Of a DNA stretch of 64,000 nucleotides, positions 7,508 to 17,160 are shown piece by piece (position 1 is the stretch's first letter; the number at the start of each line of letters is the position of its first letter). Both the position numbers and the translations under genes were made by a program. Source of the stretch: Candidatus Vicinibacter affinis (GTDB lineage: Bacteria; Bacteroidota; Bacteroidia; Chitinophagales; Saprospiraceae); contig JADJNH010000005.1 of the NCBI GenBank assembly GCA_016714365.1, positions 512,501 through 576,500 of the forward strand, read 5' to 3'. The notes beneath the pieces were generated by a model that was not told where the DNA came from, did not search any database, and saw only the letters and a list, made by a program, of their open reading frames with translations.

Positions 7508-9070
7508 ATGAAAATTAATAAATCTTTCTTGTTTCTATTTATAGGACTGTTGTTCAGTTGTTCTATAACGAATGTTAAGAAACAGAATAATGGGTCAACA
7601 TCAAAAAACCCATCAGAAGTTAAGTTCACTATTTTACATTTTAATGATTTTTATGAGATAGCACCATTGGAAGGTGGTAAAATTGGCGGTGCCGCCAGGA
7701 TAGCAACAGTCAGAAACAAACTTCTCGCAGAAAACCCAAATACTTATACAGTGTTAGCGGGAGATTTTTTGAGTCCTTCTTTGATTGGAACCCTAAAATT
7801 TGAAGGCGAGCGAATTCGTGGAAAACAAATGATTGAAGTCTTGAACGCCTTAGGATTAGATCTTGCTGCGTTTGGGAATCACGAATTTGATATTGATGAA
7901 TCCGCACTTTTAAAAAGGATTAACGAATCAAATTTTGATTGGGTCTCAACCAATATTTTACATAAGACCTTACAAGGATCTGTACCATTTTCAAAGCAGG
8001 TTGCAGGAAGTTCACAAGAAATTCCCCAATATAAAATTGTTACTTTTAAAAATGAATTCAACCATTCAGTAAGGGTTGGATTTATTTCTCCATGCCTGCC
8101 TGCAAATCCTGTAAAATTTGTTGAATATGAAGATATTTTTACCAGCGTGGAAGCAACTTTAAGAATTATCGAACCCAAAGTTGATTTCGTAGTTTTATTG
8201 AGCCATTTGACAAAAGACGATGATCGGAGAATGGCTGAAAGATTTCCACAAATAAAATTAATTCTTGGAGGACATGAGCATGATCACATGTTATTTAACG
8301 CAGGGAATGCCATAATCGCAAAAGCGGATGCCAATGCCAAGACCGTTTATGTTCACAGAATAACCATTGATCCAAATAAAAGTAAGTTTAATATTAATCC
8401 CGAACTTGTCTCGTTAAACGAATCGGTAGTTTTGGATGGTAAGACGGGTTTGGTGGTGGATAGGTGGAAGTCAATAGAAAACAGATTGATGCGTGAGATG
8501 GGTTTTGACCCTGAAGAGCATTTATTAAGTCTTTCAAAACCTTATGATGCGAGAGAAACAGTGATCAGGAATATCCCTTCTTCTTTTTGTCGTATGATTG
8601 CAAAATCCATTAGTGTAGCCTTTCCGGAGAGCGATTGTGCTTTTATGAATTCAGGAAGTATCAGAGTGGATGATGTGCTCTTAGATAAACTTTCTCAATA
8701 CGATATTCTAAGATCAATGCCATATGGAGGGAGTGTTTTATCGGTTAAGATGAAGGGAAGTTTGCTTAAAAAAGTACTTGACATTGGATGGTCCAGTAAA
8801 GGCCGGGGGGCATTTCTCCAGTGGGATAGGATTGAACGAACAGAAACCGGGAATTGGTTAATTCAGGAAAAAGTCCTTGAGGTAGATAGAGAATATCAAG
8901 TTGCCATGAATGAATTTCTTATGACTGGACTTGAGTCAGGATTGGATTTTTTAAAAGAAGGAAATCCGGAGATCTTAGAAGTGACAAAACCTGCAATTGA
9001 AAACAACAATGACTACAGGCGTGACATTAGATTGGTGGTCATAGATTATTTGAAAAAAGGCGGAAGATAG
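7508..9070 (+). CDS. 5'-nucleotidase-family metallophosphatase lipoprotein
   Basis: A 520-aa protein of the UshA/5'-nucleotidase family, expected to remove phosphate from extracellular nucleotides or related esters. The lipoprotein signal (MKINKSFLFLFIGLLFSC) favours the start at 7508 over the ATG five codons upstream at 7493. The N-terminal calcineurin-like domain shows HFNDFYE, AGDFLSP, GNHEFDID, LSHLTKDDD and GGHEHDH, the full dimetal signature. The C-terminal substrate domain starts near residue 330 and contains MNSGSIRVDD, the conserved NxGxIR motif. It is a single gene, and a strong hairpin terminator follows. Confidence 0.9.
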   Translation: MKINKSFLFLFIGLLFSCSITNVKKQNNGSTSKNPSEVKFTILHFNDFYEIAPLEGGKIGGAARIATVRNKLLAENPNTYTVLAGDFLSPSLIGTLKFEGERIRGKQMIEVLNALGLDLAAFGNHEFDIDESALLKRINESNFDWVSTNILHKTLQGSVPFSKQVAGSSQEIPQYKIVTFKNEFNHSVRVGFISPCLPANPVKFVEYEDIFTSVEATLRIIEPKVDFVVLLSHLTKDDDRRMAERFPQIKLILGGHEHDHMLFNAGNAIIAKADANAKTVYVHRITIDPNKSKFNINPELVSLNESVVLDGKTGLVVDRWKSIENRLMREMGFDPEEHLLSLSKPYDARETVIRNIPSSFCRMIAKSISVAFPESDCAFMNSGSIRVDDVLLDKLSQYDILRSMPYGGSVLSVKMKGSLLKKVLDIGWSSKGRGAFLQWDRIERTETGNWLIQEKVLEVDREYQVAMNEFLMTGLESGLDFLKEGNPEILEVTKPAIENNNDYRRDIRLVVIDYLKKGGR

Positions 9071-9123
9071 AATTTGAGAAAAAGTTTTATTGGCTTGAAA
9101 CAACAGGAAAAATATTCTCTTAT

Positions 9124-9161
9124 AAAAAAGCCTGGTGAAATAATTTCACCAGGCTTTTTTT
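9124..9161. terminator. Bidirectional intrinsic terminator
   Basis: Sequence AAAAAAGCCTGGTGAAA, a TAA loop, and TTTCACCAGGCTTTTTTT form a perfect stem flanked by A and T runs. It lies between the converging genes ending at 9070 and 9181, so it can end transcription from both sides. Confidence 0.9.
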
Positions 9162-9180
9162 ATGGAATAGAATTTCTTTA

Positions 9181-9738
9181 TTAAAAATGATACTGAATCC
9201 CTACATTCAGGGAACTCATGCCTAAATTGATACCGAATTCAGTTGTTTTTACGGCATCAGCATTTCCCACTTCTTCACTATTAGAATTGAAGCCAAGGAA
9301 TCCAAAATGTCCAATAGCTGACCATCGATCCGCAAACTTGTACATAACTCCAGGGCTGATTCCAATACCAAATGCAGTACTTTTGGTTTCCACAGTACCT
9401 ATTGTTTCTTTTCCGGTAGCAAAACCAACTCCTAAATCTCCAAAAAGGGTAGCTTTATCGCCAACGCTCTTTCCATATCTAAGGAAAGGAGTAGCTCCAA
9501 AAATGGTATGATCCTCATGAGGTTGGCTGAAGTTGATTTCAAGACCAATACCCATATTATCACTAAACATATAACCAAGGGTAGGAGAAAGTCCAAAGGA
9601 AGAAACTCCATCACCATCACCCACTTTAACAGAGTTAAAATTTAAGTCCAATCCGACCCAGAACTTTTGTTGGCTGAAAGCAGTAAACGACACCAGCATA
9701 AAGAAAACCAATGTCAAAGTTGAAAAAATTTTGTTCAT
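9181..9738 (-). CDS. Outer-membrane beta-barrel protein
   Basis: A 185-aa protein with a Sec signal peptide (residues 1-22, ending FSQ). The mature part has the pattern of a small barrel: GLDLNFNSVKVGDG, FGLSPTLGYMFSDNMGIGLE, PFLRYGKSVGD, LFGDLGVGFATG, and a final strand with LNVGIQYHF ending in Phe. It resembles the OmpW/OMP_b-brl group common in Bacteroidota. No enzymatic motif is visible. It is transcribed alone, ending at the shared terminator at 9124-9161. A weak -7-like element (TAATCTTG on the minus strand) lies upstream. Confidence 0.8.
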   Translation of the reverse strand: MNKIFSTLTLVFFMLVSFTAFSQQKFWVGLDLNFNSVKVGDGDGVSSFGLSPTLGYMFSDNMGIGLEINFSQPHEDHTIFGATPFLRYGKSVGDKATLFGDLGVGFATGKETIGTVETKSTAFGIGISPGVMYKFADRWSAIGHFGFLGFNSNSEEVGNADAVKTTEFGINLGMSSLNVGIQYHF

Positions 9739-9862
9739 ACGTTTTTGTTTAAAAGGTTAGTAATAAGCAAGATTACACATTTTGTATTTTATAATTCACT
9801 TTAATTTAACATATATTTAAACATTATATGTAAAATGCTTATTTACAGTTTAATATTATTGT

Positions 9863-11260
9863 CTATTGCGCCAAAGTGTGGAACTTTTCAACCAACCATT
9901 TCTTTCCTGTAATTTTTTCTTCTGTCTGAATGTCAAGAGCGTATTGCTTGAATTTTTTCTTTTCTTTAGGATTTGTTTTTAAAAGCTTCCTCATGTACTT
10001 GAGAAAGCTTTTGTAGTGATCCGAGTGATAACCAAGATTTTTCTTGCGTCTCAGAAACAGTTCCATTGACTCCACATGATATTGTGAAAGTTCGGACTCG
10101 CCCATTTCATAGAAGATTCTGATTCTTTCAAGGCGTGTGCTAAGCTCTATCAATTGGTCATTGAAACTTAGTTGTGTAAGATAGGCTATTGCCTGGTTAT
10201 ATTTCTTTTGATCACTGAGTACTCTGGCTTTTTCAAGTAGGTAAAAAGATTCCCTGTATGGTTTTTCCAACTTTAGTTTATAACTCTCCAAAAATTCATT
10301 GACCCATACATATTCTTTAAGATTGATTCCAATTTCGGCAATGTTTCTATAGGTAAATCTTGATAATTTACCTTGATCCAGCAGGAACTCTTTATCTAAT
10401 CCTCTCATGTAAAGTTCAAATACCGTCTCATTAAACTGATCTTTACCTTCATTTACTTTTCGGATACAATAATTCAAGATGTTTAAATAGACTTCTCTTC
10501 GCTCTTCGTTTTCAAAATAATGATCATAATTTTGGTAGAGCTCTACACATTTTTTGAAGTAAATATCTTCTGACGGATTTAGAATGGCCAAATAATTAAA
10601 ATAGTAAAATCCCAAGACCGGGATTTCATATAATCTTTGTTCCTTGACATAATGATTGATTTCTTCGATAAATGGAAAGGGAGATTCCAGTTTGTACACG
10701 GAATGTACATGCAATACACGGCAGCAATGTCTAAGCTTTTTGATAATGTAACTGATTTCTATGGTATCCGAAATTTCTTTTAGATTGAATTCACCTTGTC
10801 TTTTCTTAGTAACCAGATAGTCATACTTTTCAAGTCTTAATTGGTAACTGTGTTCATAATAGCTTTCATTTTTAGGATATAAATTATTTTGGTCCTGGAC
10901 AAATTCTTCGTATGTTTGATTGAAATGTTTATCCAACGACTTTTGCCGGTAATACTTCAATAACGCGGGTTTGGTATTTTGCGCGTCCTCATTTTCAATT
11001 CTAAGAAAGTCTTCAGCCATAGCAAATAGACGACTTAGCAATAATCTCATTCGGTTGTCATTAAATGGCTGATTGGGAAAAAGGCCTCTGAAAAGGTTGG
11101 TTTTTTCAGGATTTGTAGTTTTAAAGGAAGGGTCTTCTATTAAAAGCTGAAGCAATTTTAGCATCAACTCGTCGGTGCATAACAATGGAGACTGAAGGTA
11201 TTTTTTGAAGCGCGTCAACGTTCTGGTATCAAATGATCGGATTAACTCTACAATTTTCAA
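9863..11260 (-). CDS. Large alpha-helical protein of unknown function
   Basis: A 465-aa protein without signal peptide or membrane segment. It is nearly all helical with paired helices (for example YNQAIAYLTQLSFNDQLIEL), giving a TPR/solenoid look, and the N-terminal FDTRTLTRFKKYLQSPL motif resembles long cytoplasmic proteins frequent in Saprospiraceae and relatives. I know no assigned function. It is transcribed alone and divergently from the T9SS cargo gene at 11421, with a well-formed promoter of its own. Confidence 0.7.
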   Translation of the reverse strand: MKIVELIRSFDTRTLTRFKKYLQSPLLCTDELMLKLLQLLIEDPSFKTTNPEKTNLFRGLFPNQPFNDNRMRLLLSRLFAMAEDFLRIENEDAQNTKPALLKYYRQKSLDKHFNQTYEEFVQDQNNLYPKNESYYEHSYQLRLEKYDYLVTKKRQGEFNLKEISDTIEISYIIKKLRHCCRVLHVHSVYKLESPFPFIEEINHYVKEQRLYEIPVLGFYYFNYLAILNPSEDIYFKKCVELYQNYDHYFENEERREVYLNILNYCIRKVNEGKDQFNETVFELYMRGLDKEFLLDQGKLSRFTYRNIAEIGINLKEYVWVNEFLESYKLKLEKPYRESFYLLEKARVLSDQKKYNQAIAYLTQLSFNDQLIELSTRLERIRIFYEMGESELSQYHVESMELFLRRKKNLGYHSDHYKSFLKYMRKLLKTNPKEKKKFKQYALDIQTEEKITGKKWLVEKFHTLAQ

Positions 11261-11325
11261 ATTAATAATTATTTAATATGATGTACAAACATGAACATAA
11301 AATACAGTAATACAATTAATTAGTA

Positions 11326-11353
11326 CAAATATATTAAAAATATTAGGTACAAA
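11326..11353 (-). promoter_or_regulatory. Bacteroidota-type promoter for the 9863-11260 gene
   Basis: On the minus strand TATATTTG (complement of 11326-11333) matches the -7 consensus TAnnTTTG, with TTTG (complement of 11350-11353) 16 bases upstream as the -33 element. The predicted start is about 60 bases before the ATG. Confidence 0.45.
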
Positions 11354-11367
11354 CATGAAAAAGTGTC

Positions 11368-11399
11368 TTTGAATTTCGTTTAAAACTGTTAAATTTTTG
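11368..11399 (+). promoter_or_regulatory. Probable promoter for the T9SS cargo gene
   Basis: TTTG at 11368-11371 and TAAATTTTTG at 11390-11399 approximate the -33/-7 pair. The -7 element has two extra bases relative to TAnnTTTG, so the match is imperfect. The ATG follows at 11421. Confidence 0.3.
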
Positions 11400-11420
11400 C
11401 ATTAGAAAAATCCTATAAGA

Positions 11421-13604
11421 ATGAAAAGTGTTCGTTTTTCTTTATTTGCCTTGGTTTTGATGTGGTGCAGTTGGCATACACTTCAAGCCCAGGATTCTAT
11501 ATACTTAAGCTTAAGCGCGAGGATAGAGAACGATACTTTAATATTAAATGTCCATCCGGTCAGGTTTACTGATATTGTTTCCTGCAGATTTGGAATTCGT
11601 TATCCATATGCAGATTTGGATTATGTAAGAGCAACCGGCAATCCACTTTTGCAAGGTGCAGCAGTTTCCGGAAATCAACAACAGATTGGATTTGGTTGGA
11701 TAAGTGGTCCACCTGCTCCTACTACAATTCCAGATTTTAGTTCAATAGCCGAATTTAGATTTTTTATTAAGAATAGAGTTTCTCCTTATTGTTTTGATTT
11801 TGATGTTGCAGGACTAAAACCAGAAATGAGTAGTTCTCAAGCCTCCGGACTCCCGGTTAGTGGAATTCCACTTTGTCAAAATTTTCTAAATGGTACTGTT
11901 AAGGGAATTGTGAGGCAAGACCGAAACAATGATTGCTTATCTGATTTGTCTGAACCAGGGCTCCATTCCATCAGCCTGATCTTCACAGATGGTAACAATG
12001 ATTACTATACTTTAACCAAAGAAGATGGAAGCTTTGAGTTGGATCTTCCAATGGGTGTATTTAACCTAAAATTAAAAGACAGGAATGATTTGAGGCAGTT
12101 TTGCCAGAATACCGGTCAAATTAATTTTACCACACCTGGTCAGATTATCGAACTTAAAGAAACCGCAAAAGACCTTATCCTATGCTCTGAACTATGGGTT
12201 CATTTGACTACTCCCAAAATGAGGCTGTGCAGCGACATCGAATTCTCGGTTGATTACGAGAATCTCGGCACCGTCGACGCACAAAATGCCTATGTAGATG
12301 TGCAGCTGGATCCGCAATTGACTTTTATCAAGGCGGATCTGGCAGGCACTTTAACCTCTGCTAACACCTATCGTTTTTTATTAAATACAGTTCCTGCGAA
12401 TAAAAAAGGTCATTTCAAAATAGTTGCAAGCACCAATTGCGATCCTCAATATATTGGCCGAACCTTATGCAGTCAGGCTGTTATTTACCCCCGAAATCCT
12501 TGTAAAATTCATCCCGCTTATTCTGGCGCAGAATTGCAAATTGTCCCAAGGTGTGAAAACGATTCTGTTGTTTTTAATATTAAGAACATTGGCACAGGAG
12601 ATATGAAGGCGGAATTATCCTTCACCACTGTAGAAGATGATGTCATGCCGGGCTATAGTGGTAAAATTAATTTACTACAAAATCAATCTCAGGAAATCAG
12701 GTTGCCTGCATTTGGGAAAACGAAGCGAATTGTATTTGATACCATTCCGTATCATCCTTACAGGGTTCGGCCAACAGCGGCTTTAGAGGGGTGTGGTCTA
12801 CTTCCAAACGGTGATTTTAGTAAGGGATTCATCAATAATTTTAGTTTAGGTGATGAAGCTCCACAGGTATCCGACTTTTGCGCAGAAATAAAATCCTCAT
12901 TTGATCCGAACGATAAAATTGCCAGTCCAGAGGGTATGAGCGGAGAACATTTTATTCGAAGTGACAACAGGTTGAATTACACAATACGTTTTCAGAATAC
13001 AGGAAATGATACTGCATTTAGTGTAGTTATTCTGGACAAGATGGACCCATTATTAGACCTTGGGTCTTTACAGATAGAGGCTTCAAGCCATCCTGTGGAT
13101 TGGTTGATACAATCAGATCGTACTTTGAAGTTTATATTCCGGCCTATTAGTTTACCCGACAGTTCATCAAATTTTTCAGAATCCCAAGGCTATATTTGTT
13201 ATTCTATTTTACCTAATACCTCCATAAAAAGAAATCAGATAATTAGAAACTATTCTGAAATCCTCTTTGATTTTAATCCTCCGGTCAGGACAAATACCTA
13301 CATTCATACAATTGGGGAATATACTTTTACAGCCACAAATGACAATATAAAGAGTGACATTTTAGTCAAAGTTTATCCAAATCCATTTGCTGAGACATTG
13401 ACTTTTATGTATGAAAATAAAAATAATACAGAATACCGATTGGAAATATTTGATATTAAAGGTAATACAGTTTTTAGTGGTTTCAGCAATGAAGGTACCA
13501 TTTTGGTAAAGGCCAATGGTATAATCACAGTGGGTGAATACCTGTATAAAATTACTTCTAATGGAAATTTTTTGCAGAATGGAAAGATTATTAAAAATTA
13601 TTAG
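11421..13604 (+). CDS. T9SS-exported surface protein with type A sorting domain
   Basis: A 727-aa protein with a Sec signal peptide (residues 1-23, ending LQA) and a C-terminal type IX secretion sorting domain (VKVYPNPFAETLTF near 650, ending GKIIKNY). Between them, a cohesin-like beta domain comes first, then an SdrD/carboxypeptidase-regulatory-like domain (GIVRQDRNNDCLSDLSEPGL near 158), then DUF11-like repeats, and a DUF7619-type segment (SFDPNDKIASP and later IRNYSEILFDFNPPVRTNTY). The domain set fits a cell-surface adhesin or matrix protein and not an enzyme. It is monocistronic; no hairpin terminator lies within 150 bp of the stop. Confidence 0.85.
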   Translation: MKSVRFSLFALVLMWCSWHTLQAQDSIYLSLSARIENDTLILNVHPVRFTDIVSCRFGIRYPYADLDYVRATGNPLLQGAAVSGNQQQIGFGWISGPPAPTTIPDFSSIAEFRFFIKNRVSPYCFDFDVAGLKPEMSSSQASGLPVSGIPLCQNFLNGTVKGIVRQDRNNDCLSDLSEPGLHSISLIFTDGNNDYYTLTKEDGSFELDLPMGVFNLKLKDRNDLRQFCQNTGQINFTTPGQIIELKETAKDLILCSELWVHLTTPKMRLCSDIEFSVDYENLGTVDAQNAYVDVQLDPQLTFIKADLAGTLTSANTYRFLLNTVPANKKGHFKIVASTNCDPQYIGRTLCSQAVIYPRNPCKIHPAYSGAELQIVPRCENDSVVFNIKNIGTGDMKAELSFTTVEDDVMPGYSGKINLLQNQSQEIRLPAFGKTKRIVFDTIPYHPYRVRPTAALEGCGLLPNGDFSKGFINNFSLGDEAPQVSDFCAEIKSSFDPNDKIASPEGMSGEHFIRSDNRLNYTIRFQNTGNDTAFSVVILDKMDPLLDLGSLQIEASSHPVDWLIQSDRTLKFIFRPISLPDSSSNFSESQGYICYSILPNTSIKRNQIIRNYSEILFDFNPPVRTNTYIHTIGEYTFTATNDNIKSDILVKVYPNPFAETLTFMYENKNNTEYRLEIFDIKGNTVFSGFSNEGTILVKANGIITVGEYLYKITSNGNFLQNGKIIKNY

Positions 13605-13784
13605 TTAATGATTTTTGGCTTATATTTTTTCTATTGATTGGAAACATTGATCAAAATAAAAGTTTAGAACTAAATTTTAAAAATTATGGTATTATTTTAT
13701 ATACCCGGTAATAACAATGTAATTTTAAATAGCCAAAAGCTCAAATAAATATTAAGTGGTTTTTATGTTTCAGATTTATATTAG

Positions 13785-13940
13785 ATTAACCACATGATAC
13801 TTTTAGACAAAATTGATAAAGACTAAACTCTTTAGTATCATCCTTATTGAAATTTGATCATATTTTTTTGTTTGAATAATGTGGTTTATCCGAGAATTCT
13901 CAAGAATTCTAATCCCCGACAAAGGTTGGGGATTTTTTTT
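13785..13940 (+). ncRNA. Candidate structured RNA ending in an intrinsic terminator
   Basis: Nested inverted repeats precede a terminator in an otherwise empty 405-bp gap. ATTAACCACAT (13785-13795) pairs with ATGTGGTTTAT (13879-13889) with one mismatch. Inside it, TGATACT (13795-13801) pairs with AGTATCA (13834-13840). The terminator AATCCCCGAC / GTTGGGGATT plus a T run follows at 13911-13938. Its distance from the upstream stop (about 300 bp) suggests an independent small RNA or a long structured 3' UTR. No good promoter was found, so the 5' end is unknown. Confidence 0.35.
13911..13938 (+). terminator. Intrinsic terminator
   Basis: AATCCCCGAC, an AAAG loop, GTTGGGGATT and eight T residues. 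The stem has one G-T wobble. It points along the plus strand, between converging genes. Confidence 0.8.
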
Positions 13941-14009
13941 ATCAATATAATTGAAATCAAGCAATCAGATAATTATTAAAATAATATGAAGATCAAACAA
14001 TGAACTTTA

Positions 14010-14750
14010 TTATTCATATATTTTAAATTTGAAAAATCCGGTCTTTTGGAGAAAGTGCTGTATCGATACACCCAGTACACCAAGTCCGTATTTTACTGAT
14101 CTTTTGAAGTTTATTGAAGATGCCTCTTTAAAATATTTAGTGGGACAACTAACCTCAGCAATGTCAAATCCCTTATAGATTATTTGAGAAAGCATTTGAT
14201 TGTCAAATACGAAATCATCTGAATTATTATTAAATGCAATTGATTTTAAAACATGACTATCAAAAGCGCGATATCCAGTGTGGTATTCTGAAAGTTTATA
14301 CCCTATTAACAAGTTTTGGCACATAGTAAGTATCCTATTAAATACATATTTATAGCGAGGCATACCTCCCCTCAATGCTCCTGTCCCCAAAATTCTGGAA
14401 CCCAGGACCACAGGATAAAGATCTTGTGCAATTATGTTGACCATACTTGGAATGAGTTTAGGAGTGTACTGGTAATCAGGGTGCAACATGATTACAATAT
14501 CTGCATTTATTGCCAAAGCTTTTGCATATAATGTTTTCTGATTGCCGCCATAACCCCTATTTACCTCATGCCTTATAATATGGTGAATATTTAATTTTTT
14601 TGCCAGTTCAACAGTAAGATCATTACTTGCATCGTCGCAAAGAATTACTTCATCCACAATATCAAATGGAATCTCACGGATTGTTTTTTCCAATGTTTTT
14701 TCTGCGTTGTAAGCAGGAAGTACAACCACTATTTTTTTATTCTGAAACAT
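14010..14750 (-). CDS. Family 2 glycosyltransferase (polyprenyl-phosphate sugar synthase-like)
   Basis: A 246-aa GT2 enzyme. The N-terminal GT-A fold shows VVVLPAYNAEKTLEKT (residues 8-23), CDDASNDLT (39-47, nucleotide-binding acidic motif) and HPDYQYTP (near 93) at the DxD position. ADIVIMLHPDYQY and HTGYRAFDSHVL resemble DPM1-like enzymes that transfer a sugar from a nucleotide donor to a polyprenyl phosphate. There is no clear membrane segment. Its start overlaps the DUF5606 gene by 14 bases, so translation is probably coupled, and it ends an operon that begins with the 2-oxoacid dehydrogenase gene. Confidence 0.85.
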   Translation of the reverse strand: MFQNKKIVVVLPAYNAEKTLEKTIREIPFDIVDEVILCDDASNDLTVELAKKLNIHHIIRHEVNRGYGGNQKTLYAKALAINADIVIMLHPDYQYTPKLIPSMVNIIAQDLYPVVLGSRILGTGALRGGMPRYKYVFNRILTMCQNLLIGYKLSEYHTGYRAFDSHVLKSIAFNNNSDDFVFDNQMLSQIIYKGFDIAEVSCPTKYFKEASSINFKRSVKYGLGVLGVSIQHFLQKTGFFKFKIYE

Positions 14751-15156
14751 CCAATCCTAATTCTGTAGTACCATCTATTAATTTTAAATCAGAAAGTTGA
14801 TGAAACCACTTAAGGCATTTCTTCATATCTTTCAAATGAACTTTATAACGGTCATAATCCGGTAGCACCTTTGCAAAATATTCTTTAATCACTGTATCTT
14901 CTGCGTTCACTTCAGGAATAGGTGTCACTTCAGATTGTGAATAGAATGTTTCATAAACCTCTTTTAGCGGTTTCGTATCTTCGAGGGTATATATACCAAT
15001 AGATTCCAGCGGAGAAAATTGGTAGATTCTCGCAGAATAAAAATTCTGTTTGCCATTAGACATATCTTCAAGAATAAGACCATTTGGTCTGCTTGCAACC
15101 ATTTTAAATAAGCTACCCTGACCACTGACAGCTACAAATTTTTCTAAATTAATCAT
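14737..15156 (-). CDS. DUF5606 protein
   Basis: A 139-aa cytoplasmic protein. The N-terminal segment EKFVAVSGQGSLFKMVASRP, followed by NGLILEDMSNGK, matches the conserved start of DUF5606, a Bacteroidota-specific family with an SH3-like beta fold. The helical C-terminal half (DRYKVHLKDMKKCLKWFHQL) is also typical. No activity is known. It sits 12 bases after the fused E1 gene and overlaps the glycosyltransferase, so the three are likely one transcript. Confidence 0.8.
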   Translation of the reverse strand: MINLEKFVAVSGQGSLFKMVASRPNGLILEDMSNGKQNFYSARIYQFSPLESIGIYTLEDTKPLKEVYETFYSQSEVTPIPEVNAEDTVIKEYFAKVLPDYDRYKVHLKDMKKCLKWFHQLSDLKLIDGTTELGLDVSE

Positions 15157-15168
15157 AAATTTTACAAA

Positions 15169-17160
15169 TTAATAATTTATAAGTTGAATTAAACATTGTT
15201 TTAATCTTGATTTTGCAAGATAGTTTTCCTCCAGTCGTTTGGCAAATGGAATAGGGGTGTCCAATGATCCACATCTTATCACCGGTGCATCCAAATATTG
15301 GAATAATTTTTCACCGATATATGCACTTATTTCTCCACCCAGTCCTCCAAAAAAATTATCTTCATGCAATACGCAGACCCTGTTAGTTTTTCTTACCGTT
15401 TCTTCAATTGATTCATAATCCAAAGGAACTAAAGTTCTCAGATCAAGAATATCTGCCTTCAATGAAAGTTCTTCACAGACTTCCTTAGCCCAATGCACCC
15501 CAAGTCCATAGGTTATGATGCTGAGCTGAGTGCCCTCGTTCACCAAGGCAGCCTTTCCAAAAGGAATTTTATAGTAGGATTCAGGAACCAATCCTTCAGT
15601 GGACCTATAAAGAAATTTATGCTCAAAGTACAAAACAGGATTTGGATCAGCAAAAGCTGTAAGCAATAAACCTTTGGCATCAAAAGGATTTGAAGGGTAT
15701 ACAATTTTAAGTCCGGGAACATGAGCAAACCATGATTCATTTGTTTGGGAATGAAAAGGTCCAGCTTGAGTTCCTGCACCCGCCGGTAATCGGACTACCA
15801 CATCAGCAGGTTCGCCCCAACGATAATGCAACTTTGCAAGATTGTTGACGATCTGATTAAAGCCGCAGCTTACAAAATCAGCAAATTGCATTTCAACCAT
15901 TGATTTGTAACCTTTCAAACTAAGGCCAAGCCCAGCACCAATGAGGGCAGATTCACAAATGGGAGTATTGCGTACCCTGTGCTTTCCGTATTTTTCCAGA
16001 AAGCCTTCTGTAATTTTAAATACACCGCCATATTCTGCAATATCCTGTCCTATTAATATCAGATTGTCATGATGACTCATGGCCAGATCAAGACCCTCTT
16101 TAATGGCATCGATAAACCTAATATTTTTTTGGTTTCCGGCTGGAGGGGAAGCCACATAGTGATCGTCTGCAAAAACATCTTTTAATTCTTCCTCAATACT
16201 GCATTCCCCTTCTGGCCAATCAAAAACTTTTTCAACATCTTCCTGTATTTTTGCTTTCAGAGAATTTCTTAGATATTCAATTTTATCTGAATCTAAAATC
16301 TTTTCTGACAACAACCAACTTTCAAAGTTTGTCAATGGATCCTTTTTCTCCCATTTTTCAAGTAATTCTTTGGGAACATATTTTACACCCGAAGCTTCTT
16401 CATGACCGCGCATACGAAAGGTAATGCATTCTACCAGCACCGGCTCAGGATTTTGGCGAATTTCAGCAGCAATACTTTTTATTTTTTGATAAACTTCAAG
16501 AATATTGTTGCCATCAATAGTAAATGACTTCATGCCATAACCAAGTCCTCTGTCTGCAAGATTTTTACAGGCATATTGCTCCACTGTTGGTGTCGATAAA
16601 CCATAGCCATTGTTTTCGATCACAAAGATTACGGGAAGTTTCCAAACTGAAGCAAGATTTAACGCTTCATGAAAATCGCCTTCGCTGGTACCACCCTCAC
16701 CTGTGAAAGCGACAGAAACTTTTGCTTCACCATTTAACAAAGAGCCCAAGGCTGTTCCATTTGCCAGTGTAAGTTGAGGACCAAGATGAGAAATCATCCC
16801 AACGATGTAAAAATTTTTTTGACCAAAATGAAAGGATCGATCTCGGCCTTTTGTATATCCTGATTTTTTTCCCTGCCATTGCGCAAATAATCGATCGAGA
16901 GGCATTTCTCTGGTTGTGAATACTCCAAGATTTCGGTGTAGAGGAAAAATATACTCATCTGGGTCCAAGGCAGCTGTGACACCTACCGAAATTGCTTCCT
17001 GGCCTATACCTGAAAACCATTTTGAGATCCTTCCTTGGCGCAACAGGTTTAGCATTTTTTCTTCGACCAGTCTTGGGTAAAGCATTTGCTTGTAAAGACC
17101 GGATAATTCTTCATTATTTAAGTCCCCTTTTTGAAATTCGATTAATGGCGTTTCTGACAT
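15169..17160 (-). CDS. Fused 2-oxoacid (branched-chain) dehydrogenase E1 alpha/beta
   Basis: A 663-aa thiamine-diphosphate enzyme with both E1 subunits in one chain. The alpha part is residues 1 to about 330: GQEAISVGVTAAL, and the ThDP motif GEGGTSEGDFHEALN to ENNGYG (GEG in place of GDG). The beta part is about 350-663: IGQDIAEYGGVFKITEGFLE, RNTPICESALIGAGLGLSLK, RLPAGAGTQAGPFHSQTNES and VCVLHEDNFFGGLGGE. Such enzymes decarboxylate branched-chain 2-oxoacids and pass the acyl group to lipoylated E2. E2 and E3 are not in the window. The fusion is the usual form in Bacteroidota. It is the first gene of a three-gene minus-strand operon. Confidence 0.92.
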   Translation of the reverse strand: MSETPLIEFQKGDLNNEELSGLYKQMLYPRLVEEKMLNLLRQGRISKWFSGIGQEAISVGVTAALDPDEYIFPLHRNLGVFTTREMPLDRLFAQWQGKKSGYTKGRDRSFHFGQKNFYIVGMISHLGPQLTLANGTALGSLLNGEAKVSVAFTGEGGTSEGDFHEALNLASVWKLPVIFVIENNGYGLSTPTVEQYACKNLADRGLGYGMKSFTIDGNNILEVYQKIKSIAAEIRQNPEPVLVECITFRMRGHEEASGVKYVPKELLEKWEKKDPLTNFESWLLSEKILDSDKIEYLRNSLKAKIQEDVEKVFDWPEGECSIEEELKDVFADDHYVASPPAGNQKNIRFIDAIKEGLDLAMSHHDNLILIGQDIAEYGGVFKITEGFLEKYGKHRVRNTPICESALIGAGLGLSLKGYKSMVEMQFADFVSCGFNQIVNNLAKLHYRWGEPADVVVRLPAGAGTQAGPFHSQTNESWFAHVPGLKIVYPSNPFDAKGLLLTAFADPNPVLYFEHKFLYRSTEGLVPESYYKIPFGKAALVNEGTQLSIITYGLGVHWAKEVCEELSLKADILDLRTLVPLDYESIEETVRKTNRVCVLHEDNFFGGLGGEISAYIGEKLFQYLDAPVIRCGSLDTPIPFAKRLEENYLAKSRLKQCLIQLINY

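Noticed and set aside
11283..11359. GTACAAA words repeated three times as a possible operator between divergent genes
   Set aside because: On the minus strand two of them supply the TTTG and TAnnTTTG elements of a normal promoter; no symmetry or regular spacing remains.
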